From contig JAFSJK010000088.1 of the NCBI GenBank assembly GCA_017439305.1, positions 52,219-116,218 of the forward strand: a DNA stretch of 64,000 nucleotides, in the 5' to 3' direction. Positions 52,909-60,344 of the stretch are shown here, piece after piece; position 1 is the first letter of the stretch; the number at the start of each line of letters is the position of its first letter. The DNA is from Bacteroidales bacterium. Its GTDB lineage: Bacteria; Bacteroidota; Bacteroidia; Bacteroidales; UBA932. The notes under the pieces were generated by a model. That model had not been told where the DNA came from. It saw only the letters and a list, made by a program, of their open reading frames with translations, and ran no database searches. A program made the translations under genes and the position numbers.

Positions 52909-53909
52909 TCCGACATGAATTGACAACCCGGGTTGAGCTCGAGGCGGGGGGAATCCTCCCCGCTGCCAGGATCGTCTTCCATACTTCGCAGGAGAAGTGG
53001 GATGGACGACGCCCTGTCATCTGGATATGCCATGCCCTCACGGCGAACAGCGACCCGGAGGACTGGTGGCCGGAAATGGTCGGTCCCGGCAAGGCCATCG
53101 ACACGGAGAAGAATTTCGTGGCTTGCGTGAACATGCTGGGGTCCGCCTACGGTTCGGAAGGACCGGCCCGGGTGAATCCGGCGACGGGAAAACCCTGGTT
53201 GCTGGACTTTCCGAAGGTGACGGTCAGGGACTTTGTAACCACCTTGTCATTCGTTCGGAAATCTTTGGGAATCAATCGGGTGGACTTGCTGATCGGAAGT
53301 TCCATCGGAGGTTTCCAGTCCGTCGAATGGGCTGTGACGGAGCCCTTGGTTTTCAAGCGGTGCATATTCATCGCCACGGCACCGCGCGTATCTCCTTACC
53401 TGTCTGCCACGGTGGAGGCGCAGCGGATGGCCCTGGAAGCCGATCCCACCTTCCGGGCAGCCCGGGACCTGAGCGGTGGTGCGGCCGGGCTGAAATGCGC
53501 CCGGGCCCAGGCCTTGATCACCTACCGATGCTTCGAGGGATATGGATTGACCCAGTCCGAATCGGATCCGGATACGCTTTTCGCCGGACGGGCGGCCTCG
53601 TATGAGCGCTATCAGGGTGAGAAACTGGTCCGTCGCCAGTTCGACGCCTATTCCTACTATACGCTATGCAACGCGTTGGACAGCCATAATGTGGGCCGTG
53701 GCCGCGGTGGCGTGGAGAAAGCGCTTGCCCGGATCAAAGCCCGGACTACCGTCGTCTCCATCGATACGGACTCGATTTTCCCGACAATGGAAGCTTCGGC
53801 CTGGGCCCGCCTGATTCCCGGTGCGGACCATATCGAGATCTCCTCCCATTTCGGGCACGACGGCTTCCTGCTGGAAACGGCGCGCCTGACGGCGATCCTG
53901 ATGAGCTGA
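52905..53909 (+). CDS. metX: Homoserine O-acetyltransferase (MetX family)
   Basis: MetX acylates homoserine, supplying MetY. The 334-residue alpha/beta hydrolase-fold protein has VIWICHALTANSDPEDWWPEMVG, NMLGSAYGSEGPARVNPATG, the nucleophile elbow LIGSSIGGFQSVEWA (serine in GSSIGG, near residue 132) and the catalytic histidine in HFGHDGFLLE. It lacks the first 15-20 residues of many homologues. Acetyl versus succinyl specificity cannot be read, but pairing with a MetY-type enzyme fits acetyl. Confidence 0.92.
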   Translation: MIRHELTTRVELEAGGILPAARIVFHTSQEKWDGRRPVIWICHALTANSDPEDWWPEMVGPGKAIDTEKNFVACVNMLGSAYGSEGPARVNPATGKPWLLDFPKVTVRDFVTTLSFVRKSLGINRVDLLIGSSIGGFQSVEWAVTEPLVFKRCIFIATAPRVSPYLSATVEAQRMALEADPTFRAARDLSGGAAGLKCARAQALITYRCFEGYGLTQSESDPDTLFAGRAASYERYQGEKLVRRQFDAYSYYTLCNALDSHNVGRGRGGVEKALARIKARTTVVSIDTDSIFPTMEASAWARLIPGADHIEISSHFGHDGFLLETARLTAILMS

Positions 53910-53932
53910 CCGGTTGCATATCACCAATGATG

Positions 53933-53967
53933 GGGATTGCGATTTTCGACGCAATCCCTTATTTTTG
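53933..53967 (+). promoter_or_regulatory. Promoter with palindrome before the Fur-family gene
   Basis: TTG (53937-53939) and TATTTTTG (53960-53967) are 20 bases apart. A perfect 9-bp palindrome, GGGATTGCG (53933-53941) and CGCAATCCC (53950-53958), fills the spacer. This placement suits a repressor site, probably for the gene's own product. Since T-rich sequence follows, the same hairpin could also terminate metX transcripts. Confidence 0.6.
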
Positions 53968-53974
53968 CACTTGT

Positions 53975-54388
53975 ATGGAAGACAGTCATCTGCTCGAACT
54001 GATGGAACGCCACGGTGTGAAGCCCACGGCGAACCGCATCCTGATTGCCCGCGCCCTGGCTGCGGCGGGACGGCCGATGTCCATGTCCGAACTGGAAGTC
54101 CGGCTGGAAACGATTGACAAGTCCAACATCTTCCGCACCCTTCAGGCCTTCCGCGACGCGCATCTGGTCCACGTCCTGGAAGATACGGGGGATGGCGTAC
54201 GCTATGAACTGTGCCACAGTCACCATGACGACGAAGACGATGACCTCCACGTCCACTTCTACTGCGAAAAGTGCCACCGCACCTTCTGCCTGGAAGACAT
54301 CCCCGTCCCTCCGGTCAGCATTCCCGACTCCTTCGAGCCAAGAACAGTCAGTTACTTGATCAAAGGCCTCTGTAAGGATTGCCGCTGA
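53975..54388 (+). CDS. Fur-family metalloregulator
   Basis: The 137-residue protein has a winged-helix DNA-binding domain (MERHGVKPTANRILIARAL, SMSELEVRLETIDKSNIFRTLQAF) and a histidine-rich metal region (CHSHHDDEDDDLHVHFYC). Two CxxC pairs (CEKC and CKDC) hold structural zinc. The start at 53975 follows the promoter directly. Whether it senses iron, zinc or peroxide cannot be decided, although the strongly acidic and histidine-rich loop and the lack of nearby transporters leave Zur and Fur both open. Confidence 0.9.
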   Translation: MEDSHLLELMERHGVKPTANRILIARALAAAGRPMSMSELEVRLETIDKSNIFRTLQAFRDAHLVHVLEDTGDGVRYELCHSHHDDEDDDLHVHFYCEKCHRTFCLEDIPVPPVSIPDSFEPRTVSYLIKGLCKDCR

Positions 54389-54390
54389 TC

Positions 54391-55131
54391 CTATGGACAA
54401 ATATCCTGGATAACCAGTGAAGCCAGTGTGAAACCGAATGGGGCCGTGACGGTCACCAAGGAGCCGTTGTGGGAGACTTTGTCGAATTTGAGCTCTTCCG
54501 GGAGGGCGGTATCGGTGCCGCGGTTGGGGAGGAGTTCTTCGTCATAGACACATAGGAAGTCCTTGGCTGGAAGGGTGTTGGCCTTGCGGAGTTTCTTGCG
54601 GAGCATGGCGCCGAGGGGGCACCCTCGGACTTCCCAGAAGGAAGCGACCCGGATGCGGGTCGGATCCACTTTGCAGGCCGCTCCCATTGAGGAGAAGAAG
54701 GTGGCGCGGGAGGCAGTGGCGTGCAGGATGAGCGACGCCTTGTCCTTCAGGGCGTCGATGGCGTCAATGACATAGTCGTAGGAATCCAGTCCGAAACCGG
54801 CCGCAGAAGCCTCCGTGAACCGGGCCTGGATCGTTTCGACAGAGGCGGAGGGATTGATTTCCAGCAGCATTTCCTTCAGTACATCAACTTTCGGGCGGCC
54901 GACGGTGGAGACCGTGGCCATCCGCTGGCGGTTGATGTTGGAAGGGGCGACGCAGTCGGCATCGACCAGGGTCAGATGCGTAACGCCCGACCGGACAAGG
55001 CCTTCTGCGCACCAGCTGCCCACGCCGCCTACACCGAAGAGAATGACCCGGACGGTGCTGAGACGCTCCATCACACCGGCACCGAGCAGGAGTTCCGCCC
55101 GGTTGAATATTTCCTTGGAAGTGGGATTCAT
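54391..55131 (-). CDS. tcdA: tRNA threonylcarbamoyladenosine dehydratase
   Basis: TcdA (CsdL) is an E1-like enzyme that cyclises t6A37 in tRNA to ct6A. The 246 residues show FNRAELLLGAGVMERL, the ATP-binding VILFGVGGVGSWCAEGL, the adenylation aspartate region LVDADCVAPSNINRQ, DAIDALKDK and SSMGAACKVDPTRI. The start at 55131 overlaps the upstream stop by 4 bases. It is the last gene of a coupled leftward operon. Confidence 0.94.
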   Translation of the reverse strand: MNPTSKEIFNRAELLLGAGVMERLSTVRVILFGVGGVGSWCAEGLVRSGVTHLTLVDADCVAPSNINRQRMATVSTVGRPKVDVLKEMLLEINPSASVETIQARFTEASAAGFGLDSYDYVIDAIDALKDKASLILHATASRATFFSSMGAACKVDPTRIRVASFWEVRGCPLGAMLRKKLRKANTLPAKDFLCVYDEELLPNRGTDTALPEELKFDKVSHNGSLVTVTAPFGFTLASLVIQDICP

Positions 55132-56051
55132 CGCGCAAGCCATCCGTCCAGGCGGTCGCGGACATCACGCCACACGTCTTCCCGGCCGACTTCATTCAGG
55201 ATCTCATGGCGCATCCTGGGGTAGACCTGGCTGGTCACTTCACGGTAGCCCCGTCCGCGGAGGAAACTTACCGCTTGCGAGAACTTCTTCAGGTTGATGA
55301 TGCAGGGGTCCTCGGCTCCGGCGATGAAGTGGACGGGCAGTTCCGGATTCGACATGACCCAACCTTCCGGGGAGTAGATGTCCATCATCAGGCGGAACAG
55401 GCCGTTCCGGTAGCCGTTGACCGTGAACATGAAGCCGCACAGAGGATCGTTGTTATAGGCATGGACATTGGCCTTGTTGGTGGAAAGCCAGGCATTTTTG
55501 ATTCCGTCGGCTTTGAACTTCCTGTCGTTGTTGCCGGTGCACAGGTTCGCAAGGAATTCCGAGCGGTACCGCTGTCCCTTGAAGAGGCCGATGCAGCCTG
55601 CGAGAAAACTGCCCAGGCCGGCGGCCGGGTTCTTGCTGGGGCTGCCGCAGACGATGAGACCGGCGATGTCCCTGTCGTACCGTTTGAGATAGCTGCGGAC
55701 GATCATCGATCCCATGCTGTGACCGAAAAGGAAGACCGGAAGACCGGGAAAACGTTCTTTGATCCAGTCCGTTACGCAGTGGACGTCGTCCACGAGGCCT
55801 CGCATTCCACCCTTTCCCAGATAGCCGAGGTCCTCCTGCGAGGCAACGGTTTCTCCATGCCCCCGGAGATCGCAGATGACGCATGCATACCCCATCTCCG
55901 ACAGGTAGTTCATGAAGGGAATATAGCGCTCCTTGTGTTCCGCCATTCCGTGGACCAGCTGGAGGACCGCCTTGGGCGCCTCGGGAGCGATGAGGAGGGT
56001 GCTGAGCTGAACGCCGTCAGATGCACCGGGGACCGTGAACGTTTCCATCAT
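55128..56051 (-). CDS. Alpha/beta hydrolase (monoacylglycerol lipase-like)
   Basis: The 307-residue protein is a serine hydrolase of the lysophospholipase or monoacylglycerol lipase type. QLVHGMAEHKERYIPFMNYL provides the oxyanion region. VFLFGHSMGSMIVRSYLKRY holds the nucleophile (GHSMG, near residue 112). The aspartate is near GAEDPCIINLKKF and the histidine in PRMRHEILNE. No signal peptide is present. The start codon overlaps the stop of the pseudouridine synthase gene (ATGA). Confidence 0.92.
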   Translation of the reverse strand: MMETFTVPGASDGVQLSTLLIAPEAPKAVLQLVHGMAEHKERYIPFMNYLSEMGYACVICDLRGHGETVASQEDLGYLGKGGMRGLVDDVHCVTDWIKERFPGLPVFLFGHSMGSMIVRSYLKRYDRDIAGLIVCGSPSKNPAAGLGSFLAGCIGLFKGQRYRSEFLANLCTGNNDRKFKADGIKNAWLSTNKANVHAYNNDPLCGFMFTVNGYRNGLFRLMMDIYSPEGWVMSNPELPVHFIAGAEDPCIINLKKFSQAVSFLRGRGYREVTSQVYPRMRHEILNEVGREDVWRDVRDRLDGWLAR

Positions 56052-57043
56052 TGTTCGAATCTTTCAAAGGCTTCGGGAAGCGGGGACTTGCAACGGATGA
56101 TTTCGCCGGAAATCGGATTCCGGAAAACGAGGGAAGCTGCATGGAGGGCGAGCCGGCGGATCGGGTCCGTCTCGGCGCCGTATTTCCCGTCGCCGGCGAT
56201 GGGATGGCCGATGTCGGCGGCGTGGACGCGGATCTGGTTCTTCCGTCCGCTCTCCAGGGAGAATTCGGCCTTGGTGTAGACGCCTTTTCCCTTATGGACA
56301 TAGTCCAGGACCTTGTAATGGGTGATGGCCAGATGGCCGTCCCGGACTTCTTCGGGATAGGAATGGACCTTCATCGACTTGGGGTTTTCCACGAGCCAGC
56401 TCTGGATGGCGCCGGACTCCTTCTCCACCTTCTTCTCCAGATAGGCGACGTAGCGGCGTTCGATGACGAGTTCCTTCCAGCGGCTTTGGAGGATTTCCTT
56501 GGCCCTTTCGTTCTTGGCGAAGACCAGCAGGCCGGAGGTTCCCTTGTCAATGCGGTGGACGATCCAGATCTTGGCCGTGCTGCGGTCCGGTGTGCGGCCG
56601 CTGGCCAGGTCCTCCTTCCGCCGGGAACGGGCCTGGACCTTCACATAGGCGTTCAGGATGGCGTACAGGGTGGTTTCCTTATGGCCAGATTTGCTTTGGG
56701 ACCCCCGGGCGGTGGAAACGCTCAGCATTCCCGACGGTTTGTCCACCACGATGTAGTCGTCATCTTCGTATACGATCTTGACACCGGTTTTTTCCACCTC
56801 CTCCCGGGCATTGACGGCATTTTCGCGTGCCATCGAGATGACCTTGGGAAGGACCAGGAGCGCGTCCCCGGCCTGGAGCGGATGGTCGAAGGCGGTCCGC
56901 TGCTGCCCGTTCACCAGGACCTGGCCTTTGGAAAGCATGTTCTTGACCCCGGTCTTGGACTGGGTCGGAAAGATCTCATACAGGTATTTCAGGAGGGGGG
57001 CGTCGTGGGCGACGGTGAATTTCTGTCCGGCGGTTCCGTTCAT
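56048..57043 (-). CDS. RluA-family rRNA/tRNA pseudouridine synthase
   Basis: The 331-residue protein has an N-terminal S4 RNA-binding domain (LKYLYEIFPTQSKTGVKNMLSKGQVLVNG) and the RluA catalytic domain. It has YEDDDYIVVDKPSGML, the active-site motif HRIDKGTSGLLVFAK with the catalytic aspartate, and RKNQIRVHAADIGHPIAGD near the end. The start at MNGTAGQKF (57043) overlaps the LRR gene stop by 4 bases. The open frame upstream is only the reverse shadow of that gene. Which uridine is modified (RluC or RluD type) is not clear. Confidence 0.93.
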   Translation of the reverse strand: MNGTAGQKFTVAHDAPLLKYLYEIFPTQSKTGVKNMLSKGQVLVNGQQRTAFDHPLQAGDALLVLPKVISMARENAVNAREEVEKTGVKIVYEDDDYIVVDKPSGMLSVSTARGSQSKSGHKETTLYAILNAYVKVQARSRRKEDLASGRTPDRSTAKIWIVHRIDKGTSGLLVFAKNERAKEILQSRWKELVIERRYVAYLEKKVEKESGAIQSWLVENPKSMKVHSYPEEVRDGHLAITHYKVLDYVHKGKGVYTKAEFSLESGRKNQIRVHAADIGHPIAGDGKYGAETDPIRRLALHAASLVFRNPISGEIIRCKSPLPEAFERFEQ

Positions 57044-57663
57044 AACTCTTCCAGGAATTCGTGATACTGTTTGGGAATAAGGGTCAGGAACTTGTCCAAA
57101 GTTCCGGACGGGATGAGGATGGATTCCAATGATTCGCAGTCGTCGAAGGCTTCTTCCCCGATGGCTTCCAGGCCCTTGTTCAGGCGGACCTGGTACAGGT
57201 TGATGCAGCCCTGGAAGGCCCGGGGGCCGATGGCCCGCAGTGAGGCGGGGCAACTGATCCTTTCCAGGTTCCAGCAGTCGCAGAAGGCTTCCTCTCCGAT
57301 GTACAGGAGGCTCTTGGGGAGCCGGATGGATTCCAGGAAGCCGCACTCGTTGAAGACCGCCTTGCCGATGTGGGTGAGGGTGGAAGGCAGGTGGATTTTC
57401 TCCAGGAAGGAATCCCGCTCGTCCAGGGGGATATCCTCGCCGATCTTCCGGTCCTGCGCCATGTAGTCCTGGAAGGCGAACACCTCGTCGCAAAGGATGT
57501 GGCAACCCTCCCGGACGGTGACGTCCGCCGGAAAATTCTCGGCGTCCAGCAACTTGGTGCCGTCGGCCGAGTAGCAGCAACGGTTATCGTCGTCCCAGAT
57601 GTCGTCCGCCAGGTCTTCGGGGAATGGGGCCGTGGGGACGTTGATGATCTCTTCGAGGGTCAT
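57040..57663 (-). CDS. Cytoplasmic leucine-rich repeat protein (BspA type)
   Basis: The 207-residue protein has about four BspA-like LRR_5 repeats between residues 85 and 190: LEKIHLPSTLTHIGKAVFNEC, FLESIRLPKSLLYIGEEAF, LERISCPASLRAIGPRAFQGC and LYQVRLNKGLEAIGEEAF. Most Bacteroidetes LRR_5 proteins are exported, but this one has no signal peptide and is embedded in an RNA-modification operon, coupled by overlap to the pseudouridine synthase. It is probably a cytoplasmic protein-binding module with an unknown partner. Confidence 0.85.
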   Translation of the reverse strand: MTLEEIINVPTAPFPEDLADDIWDDDNRCCYSADGTKLLDAENFPADVTVREGCHILCDEVFAFQDYMAQDRKIGEDIPLDERDSFLEKIHLPSTLTHIGKAVFNECGFLESIRLPKSLLYIGEEAFCDCWNLERISCPASLRAIGPRAFQGCINLYQVRLNKGLEAIGEEAFDDCESLESILIPSGTLDKFLTLIPKQYHEFLEEL

Positions 57664-57669
57664 GGGAAA

Positions 57670-58131
57670 TCAGAAGTTCTTGACGAATTCGATGTCCTTC
57701 TTGAGCATGACCTTGGGCTCCATCACCGAAACCTTCTGGAACAGCTTGAACTGGTAGGCGGGGGAGAGGTAGACCACGTGCTCGTGCTTCCCCTTGCGCC
57801 ACCACTTGTAGAAAGCGATGGGATCCGTGTCGTAGGGAATCCGGGCCTCGACCTCGGAGGAGTAGCCGGGGAAGTCGATGAACATCTTGAGCCCGGTGAT
57901 GCGCTTGTAATATTCGTAATCCGCCCGGCGGAGTTTGGAAACCAGGGGCGTGAACACCTCCATCGGGTCCACTTTCAGGATTTTTTCGCGCACGATCATC
58001 CGGTGGATGCGGACAGGGTCCACATTCAGCCATTCGCCTATCTTCCGGGTTTCGGGCCCATTTTCACATTCAAGTGTCAACAGGTCAGTGGAATAGTACG
58101 TTTTTTCCTGGTCAAGCGGATAGGTTTCCAT
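57670..58131 (-). CDS. Hypothetical protein, first gene of the rlu-tcdA operon
   Basis: This 153-residue soluble protein has no family I recognise. The N-terminal half (TRKIGEWLNVDPVRIHRMIVRE) may form a helix-turn-helix-like segment, and the middle (ADYEYYKRITGLKMFIDFPGY) and end are rich in aromatic and basic residues. No signal peptide or membrane segment. A TATATTTG -7 element lies on the minus strand at 58162-58155, so the operon of five genes probably starts here. Six bases separate it from the LRR gene. Confidence 0.75.
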   Translation of the reverse strand: METYPLDQEKTYYSTDLLTLECENGPETRKIGEWLNVDPVRIHRMIVREKILKVDPMEVFTPLVSKLRRADYEYYKRITGLKMFIDFPGYSSEVEARIPYDTDPIAFYKWWRKGKHEHVVYLSPAYQFKLFQKVSVMEPKVMLKKDIEFVKNF

Positions 58132-58169
58132 TGAAAAATTTTCCTATACCTTGCAAATATAAGAAAAAA

Positions 58170-58201
58170 TTTGTCTTTATTTACGAAAAAATGTATATTT
58201 G
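58170..58201 (+). promoter_or_regulatory. Promoter of the DUF4332 gene
   Basis: TTTG (58170-58173), 20 bases, then TATATTTG (58194-58201), an exact consensus match. The untranslated leader is about 45 bases. Confidence 0.8.
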
Positions 58202-58248
58202 AACGATTAAAATAGCACTGACAACAACCTTTAAACACAAATTTTGAT

Positions 58249-58656
58249 ATGATTTACAAGATTATCGACATCCAGGGCATCGGCCCTGTGTACGCCGAGA
58301 AGCTCATCGGCATCGGCATCGAGACCGTTGACCAGCTCCTGGAAAAGGGCGCTGACGCTAAGGGCCGCCAGGCCATCGAGGAGGCCACCGGCATCCGTCA
58401 CGACCTGGTCCTTACGTGGGTGAACCATGCCGACCTGTTCCGTGTGAAGGGCGTCGGTCCCCAGTTCTCCGAACTCCTCGAGGCCGCCGGTGTGGACACC
58501 GTGAAGGAACTCCGCAACCGCAATGCCGCGAACCTCGCCGCCAAGCTCCTGGAGGTGAATGAAGAGAAGCACCTCTGCCGCCGTACCCCGGTGGAGAAGG
58601 AAGTCCAGAAGTTCATCGATCTCGCTAAGGAACTCGAGCCGAAGGTGACCCATTAG
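58249..58656 (+). CDS. DUF4332 helix-hairpin-helix protein
   Basis: The 135-residue protein contains two helix-hairpin-helix units, IQGIGPVYAEKLIGIGIETV near the start and VKGVGPQFSELLEAAGVDTV near residue 65, as in DUF4332. Such units usually bind DNA non-specifically, though here they may be structural. It has a consensus promoter and its own terminator, so it is monocistronic and probably well expressed. Function is unknown. Confidence 0.88.
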   Translation: MIYKIIDIQGIGPVYAEKLIGIGIETVDQLLEKGADAKGRQAIEEATGIRHDLVLTWVNHADLFRVKGVGPQFSELLEAAGVDTVKELRNRNAANLAAKLLEVNEEKHLCRRTPVEKEVQKFIDLAKELEPKVTH

Positions 58657-58677
58657 TCTTCCGGCACAGTATGTCGA

Positions 58678-58706
58678 ACGGCGTCCCGCGGGATGCCGTT
58701 TTTTTA
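58678..58706 (+). terminator. Rho-independent terminator of the DUF4332 gene
   Basis: ACGGCGTCCC and GGGATGCCGT pair (one G-T) around a 2-base loop and are followed by a T-run. It overlaps the 3' end of the convergent nitroreductase gene. Confidence 0.85.
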
Positions 58707-59333
58707 TATCAATATGTCATCTACCTTCCGTTTCGGGACGAAATGAACCCCGTCTTTCCGGTAATAGTTCAGCGGTTCTCCGGAATCCACTGGCTTCAGG
58801 AAAATATTCTCTGCCCCTTTGCCGATGGCGATGACCAGGAGCGGGGTAAGTTCCAATCCCAATGCTTCCTGCAGCTTCCCGGCGTCGAAGGCGCGGATGA
58901 TGATGCCGTTCAGGCCCATCTCCACGGCTTTCAGCAGCAGGCTTTGCGCAGCGATGCCCAGGTCGATGTCGATGACCGGATTCTCCGGGACCGTGCTTGC
59001 AATGACCAGGAAGGCGCGGGGTTCCGTACCGGGGAAAGGAAGGTGCAATTCCGGAAGTGCGCCGCCTAGCCGGACAAGCGGAAGGACCTTGTCACTTTCT
59101 TCCTCTGTTACAAGGCGATAACGCAGTGCCTGCCGGTTCATTCCCGATGGGACGAGGGTCGTTACTTCCACCAGTTTTCTCAATTCTTCCCGCGTGACGA
59201 CGCGCGAGGGATCGTAGCCCCGGTAACTCCGGTTGCGGCGCAGGAGCGTATCCAGGGACAGGTTGTTCCGCCTGATCACCGGCCGCTTTTCCTGCAGCTC
59301 TTCGTATTTCTTTTCCAAATAGTTGTCTGCCAT
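58704..59333 (-). CDS. Nitroreductase family protein
   Basis: The 209-residue protein is an FMN-dependent nitroreductase-type enzyme. RNRSYRGYDPSRVVTREELRKL supplies the FMN-phosphate arginines, and TTLVPSGMNRQALRYRLV and DLGIAAQSLLLKAVEMGLNG are family blocks. An unusual 30-residue basic helix precedes the domain. The physiological substrate is unknown. It is divergent from the nitrilase-family gene, 35 bases apart. Confidence 0.9.
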   Translation of the reverse strand: MADNYLEKKYEELQEKRPVIRRNNLSLDTLLRRNRSYRGYDPSRVVTREELRKLVEVTTLVPSGMNRQALRYRLVTEEESDKVLPLVRLGGALPELHLPFPGTEPRAFLVIASTVPENPVIDIDLGIAAQSLLLKAVEMGLNGIIIRAFDAGKLQEALGLELTPLLVIAIGKGAENIFLKPVDSGEPLNYYRKDGVHFVPKRKVDDILI

Positions 59334-59368
59334 GGGACAAAGTTAAGGATTTTTCTTATCTTCGCACT

Positions 59369-60133
59369 ATGAGAATTATTCTGTTGCAGACGGCTCCGGA
59401 GTGGGGGAATCCTGCCCAGAGCCGGGAAGATGCCCGCCGGATGCTGATGGGCTCCCGGGCGGACCTTGTCGTCCTCCCCGAAATGTTTTCCACGGGTTTC
59501 GTGACGGAGCCCGAAGGCGTCGCCGAAAGTGAGGAAGGCGACAGCCTCCGCTGGATGCAGGAATATGCAAGGAACAAGGGCTGCGCCGTTGCGGGCAGCG
59601 TGTCCGTCCTGACGGGGAAAGGGTATCGCAACCGCTTCTATTTCGTTTTCCCGGACGGGCATTACCAGTATTATGACAAGCATCACCTTTTTACCTATGC
59701 GGGTGAAGACAACCATTACAAGGCTGGTGATGAACGGGTGATCGTGGAATATGCCGGTTTCCGGATTCTCCTGCAGGTCTGTTACGACCTGCGTTTTCCC
59801 GTCTTCGCCCGGAACCGGCTGGTCGAGGGCAAGCCGGATTACGACCTGATCCTGTATGTGGCCAGCTGGCCGCAGCAGCGCATCGATGCCTGGGACGCCC
59901 TCCTGAAGGCCCGTGCCATCGAGAACGTATGCTTCGTGGCGGGGGTGAACCGGGTCGGAAAGGACCCCGGCAACCTCTATTCCGGACATACCAGTTTGTA
60001 CGGTCCCCGCGGAGAATTGCTTTCAATTTGTAAGGAAGGACGTATTGACATTATCGAATTCGAACTCAAACACGCCCTTTTGGATCAATTCCGTGAATCC
60101 TTCCCGGCCCTTCGGGATGCTGATAATCAATAA
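59369..60133 (+). CDS. Nitrilase-family amidohydrolase (omega-amidase-like)
   Basis: The 254-residue protein has the Glu-Lys-Cys triad of the nitrilase superfamily: glutamate in VVLPEMFSTGF (near residue 38), lysine in YYDKHHLFTYAGE and cysteine in LLQVCYDLRFPVF. The pattern FSTGF plus KHHLF is that of the YafV/omega-amidase group, which hydrolyses 2-oxoglutaramate and 2-oxosuccinamate in metabolite repair. A TATCTTCG -7-like element lies just upstream. Confidence 0.9.
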   Translation: MRIILLQTAPEWGNPAQSREDARRMLMGSRADLVVLPEMFSTGFVTEPEGVAESEEGDSLRWMQEYARNKGCAVAGSVSVLTGKGYRNRFYFVFPDGHYQYYDKHHLFTYAGEDNHYKAGDERVIVEYAGFRILLQVCYDLRFPVFARNRLVEGKPDYDLILYVASWPQQRIDAWDALLKARAIENVCFVAGVNRVGKDPGNLYSGHTSLYGPRGELLSICKEGRIDIIEFELKHALLDQFRESFPALRDADNQ

Positions 60134-60149
60134 TTTTTCCAAGTTTTTC

Positions 60150-60180
60150 TTGTTTTTTAAAAACTAAATCGCCATATTTG
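60150..60180 (+). promoter_or_regulatory. Promoter of the ilv leader and operon
   Basis: TTG (60150-60152), 20 bases, then CATATTTG (60173-60180), one mismatch from TAnnTTTG. The leader peptide starts 25 bases downstream, and the next plausible promoter is not found before ilvD. Confidence 0.55.
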
Positions 60181-60205
60181 CTTTCGGTTACGATTTAGTA
60201 GTGAA

Positions 60206-60256
60206 ATGAACAACGTACTCGTCATCGTCCTCGCCCTTATTATCCTTGCCTGTTAA
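60206..60256 (+). CDS. ilvL: Branched-chain amino acid leader peptide
   Basis: A 16-codon frame reads MNNVLVIVLALIILAC and stops with TAA. Ten of the sixteen residues are valine, leucine or isoleucine, the end products of the operon that follows. It sits between the promoter and a rho-independent terminator, 88 bases before ilvD, the classic arrangement of transcription attenuation: when charged branched-chain tRNAs are scarce the ribosome stalls and termination is avoided. It was found by reading the gap, as it is too short for ordinary gene calling. A small hydrophobic membrane peptide cannot be excluded. Confidence 0.7.
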   Translation: MNNVLVIVLALIILAC

Positions 60257-60297
60257 AGGCGCGGACAGGAAAGGCATGACGGTCGAATATAAACCTC

Positions 60298-60334
60298 AAC
60301 CCCTTCTTGGTCCGCACCGGGAAGGGGTTTTTTT
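60298..60334 (+). terminator. Attenuator terminator of the ilv operon
   Basis: AACCCCTTC (60298-60306) pairs perfectly with GAAGGGGTT (60321-60329), followed by T to 60334, 10 bases before the ilvD start. GCGGAC at 60261-60266 can instead pair with GTCCGC at 60310-60315 in the terminator loop, with AAGG (60271 region) facing CCTT of the left arm, giving a possible antiterminator. Confidence 0.75.
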
Positions 60335-60344
60335 ATAGTAGTGT

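Noticed and set aside
57044-57580. N-terminal extension of the pseudouridine synthase frame
   Set aside because: The extension is an out-of-frame reading of the LRR gene on the same strand. The S4 domain starts at 57043, where ATGA overlaps the LRR stop.
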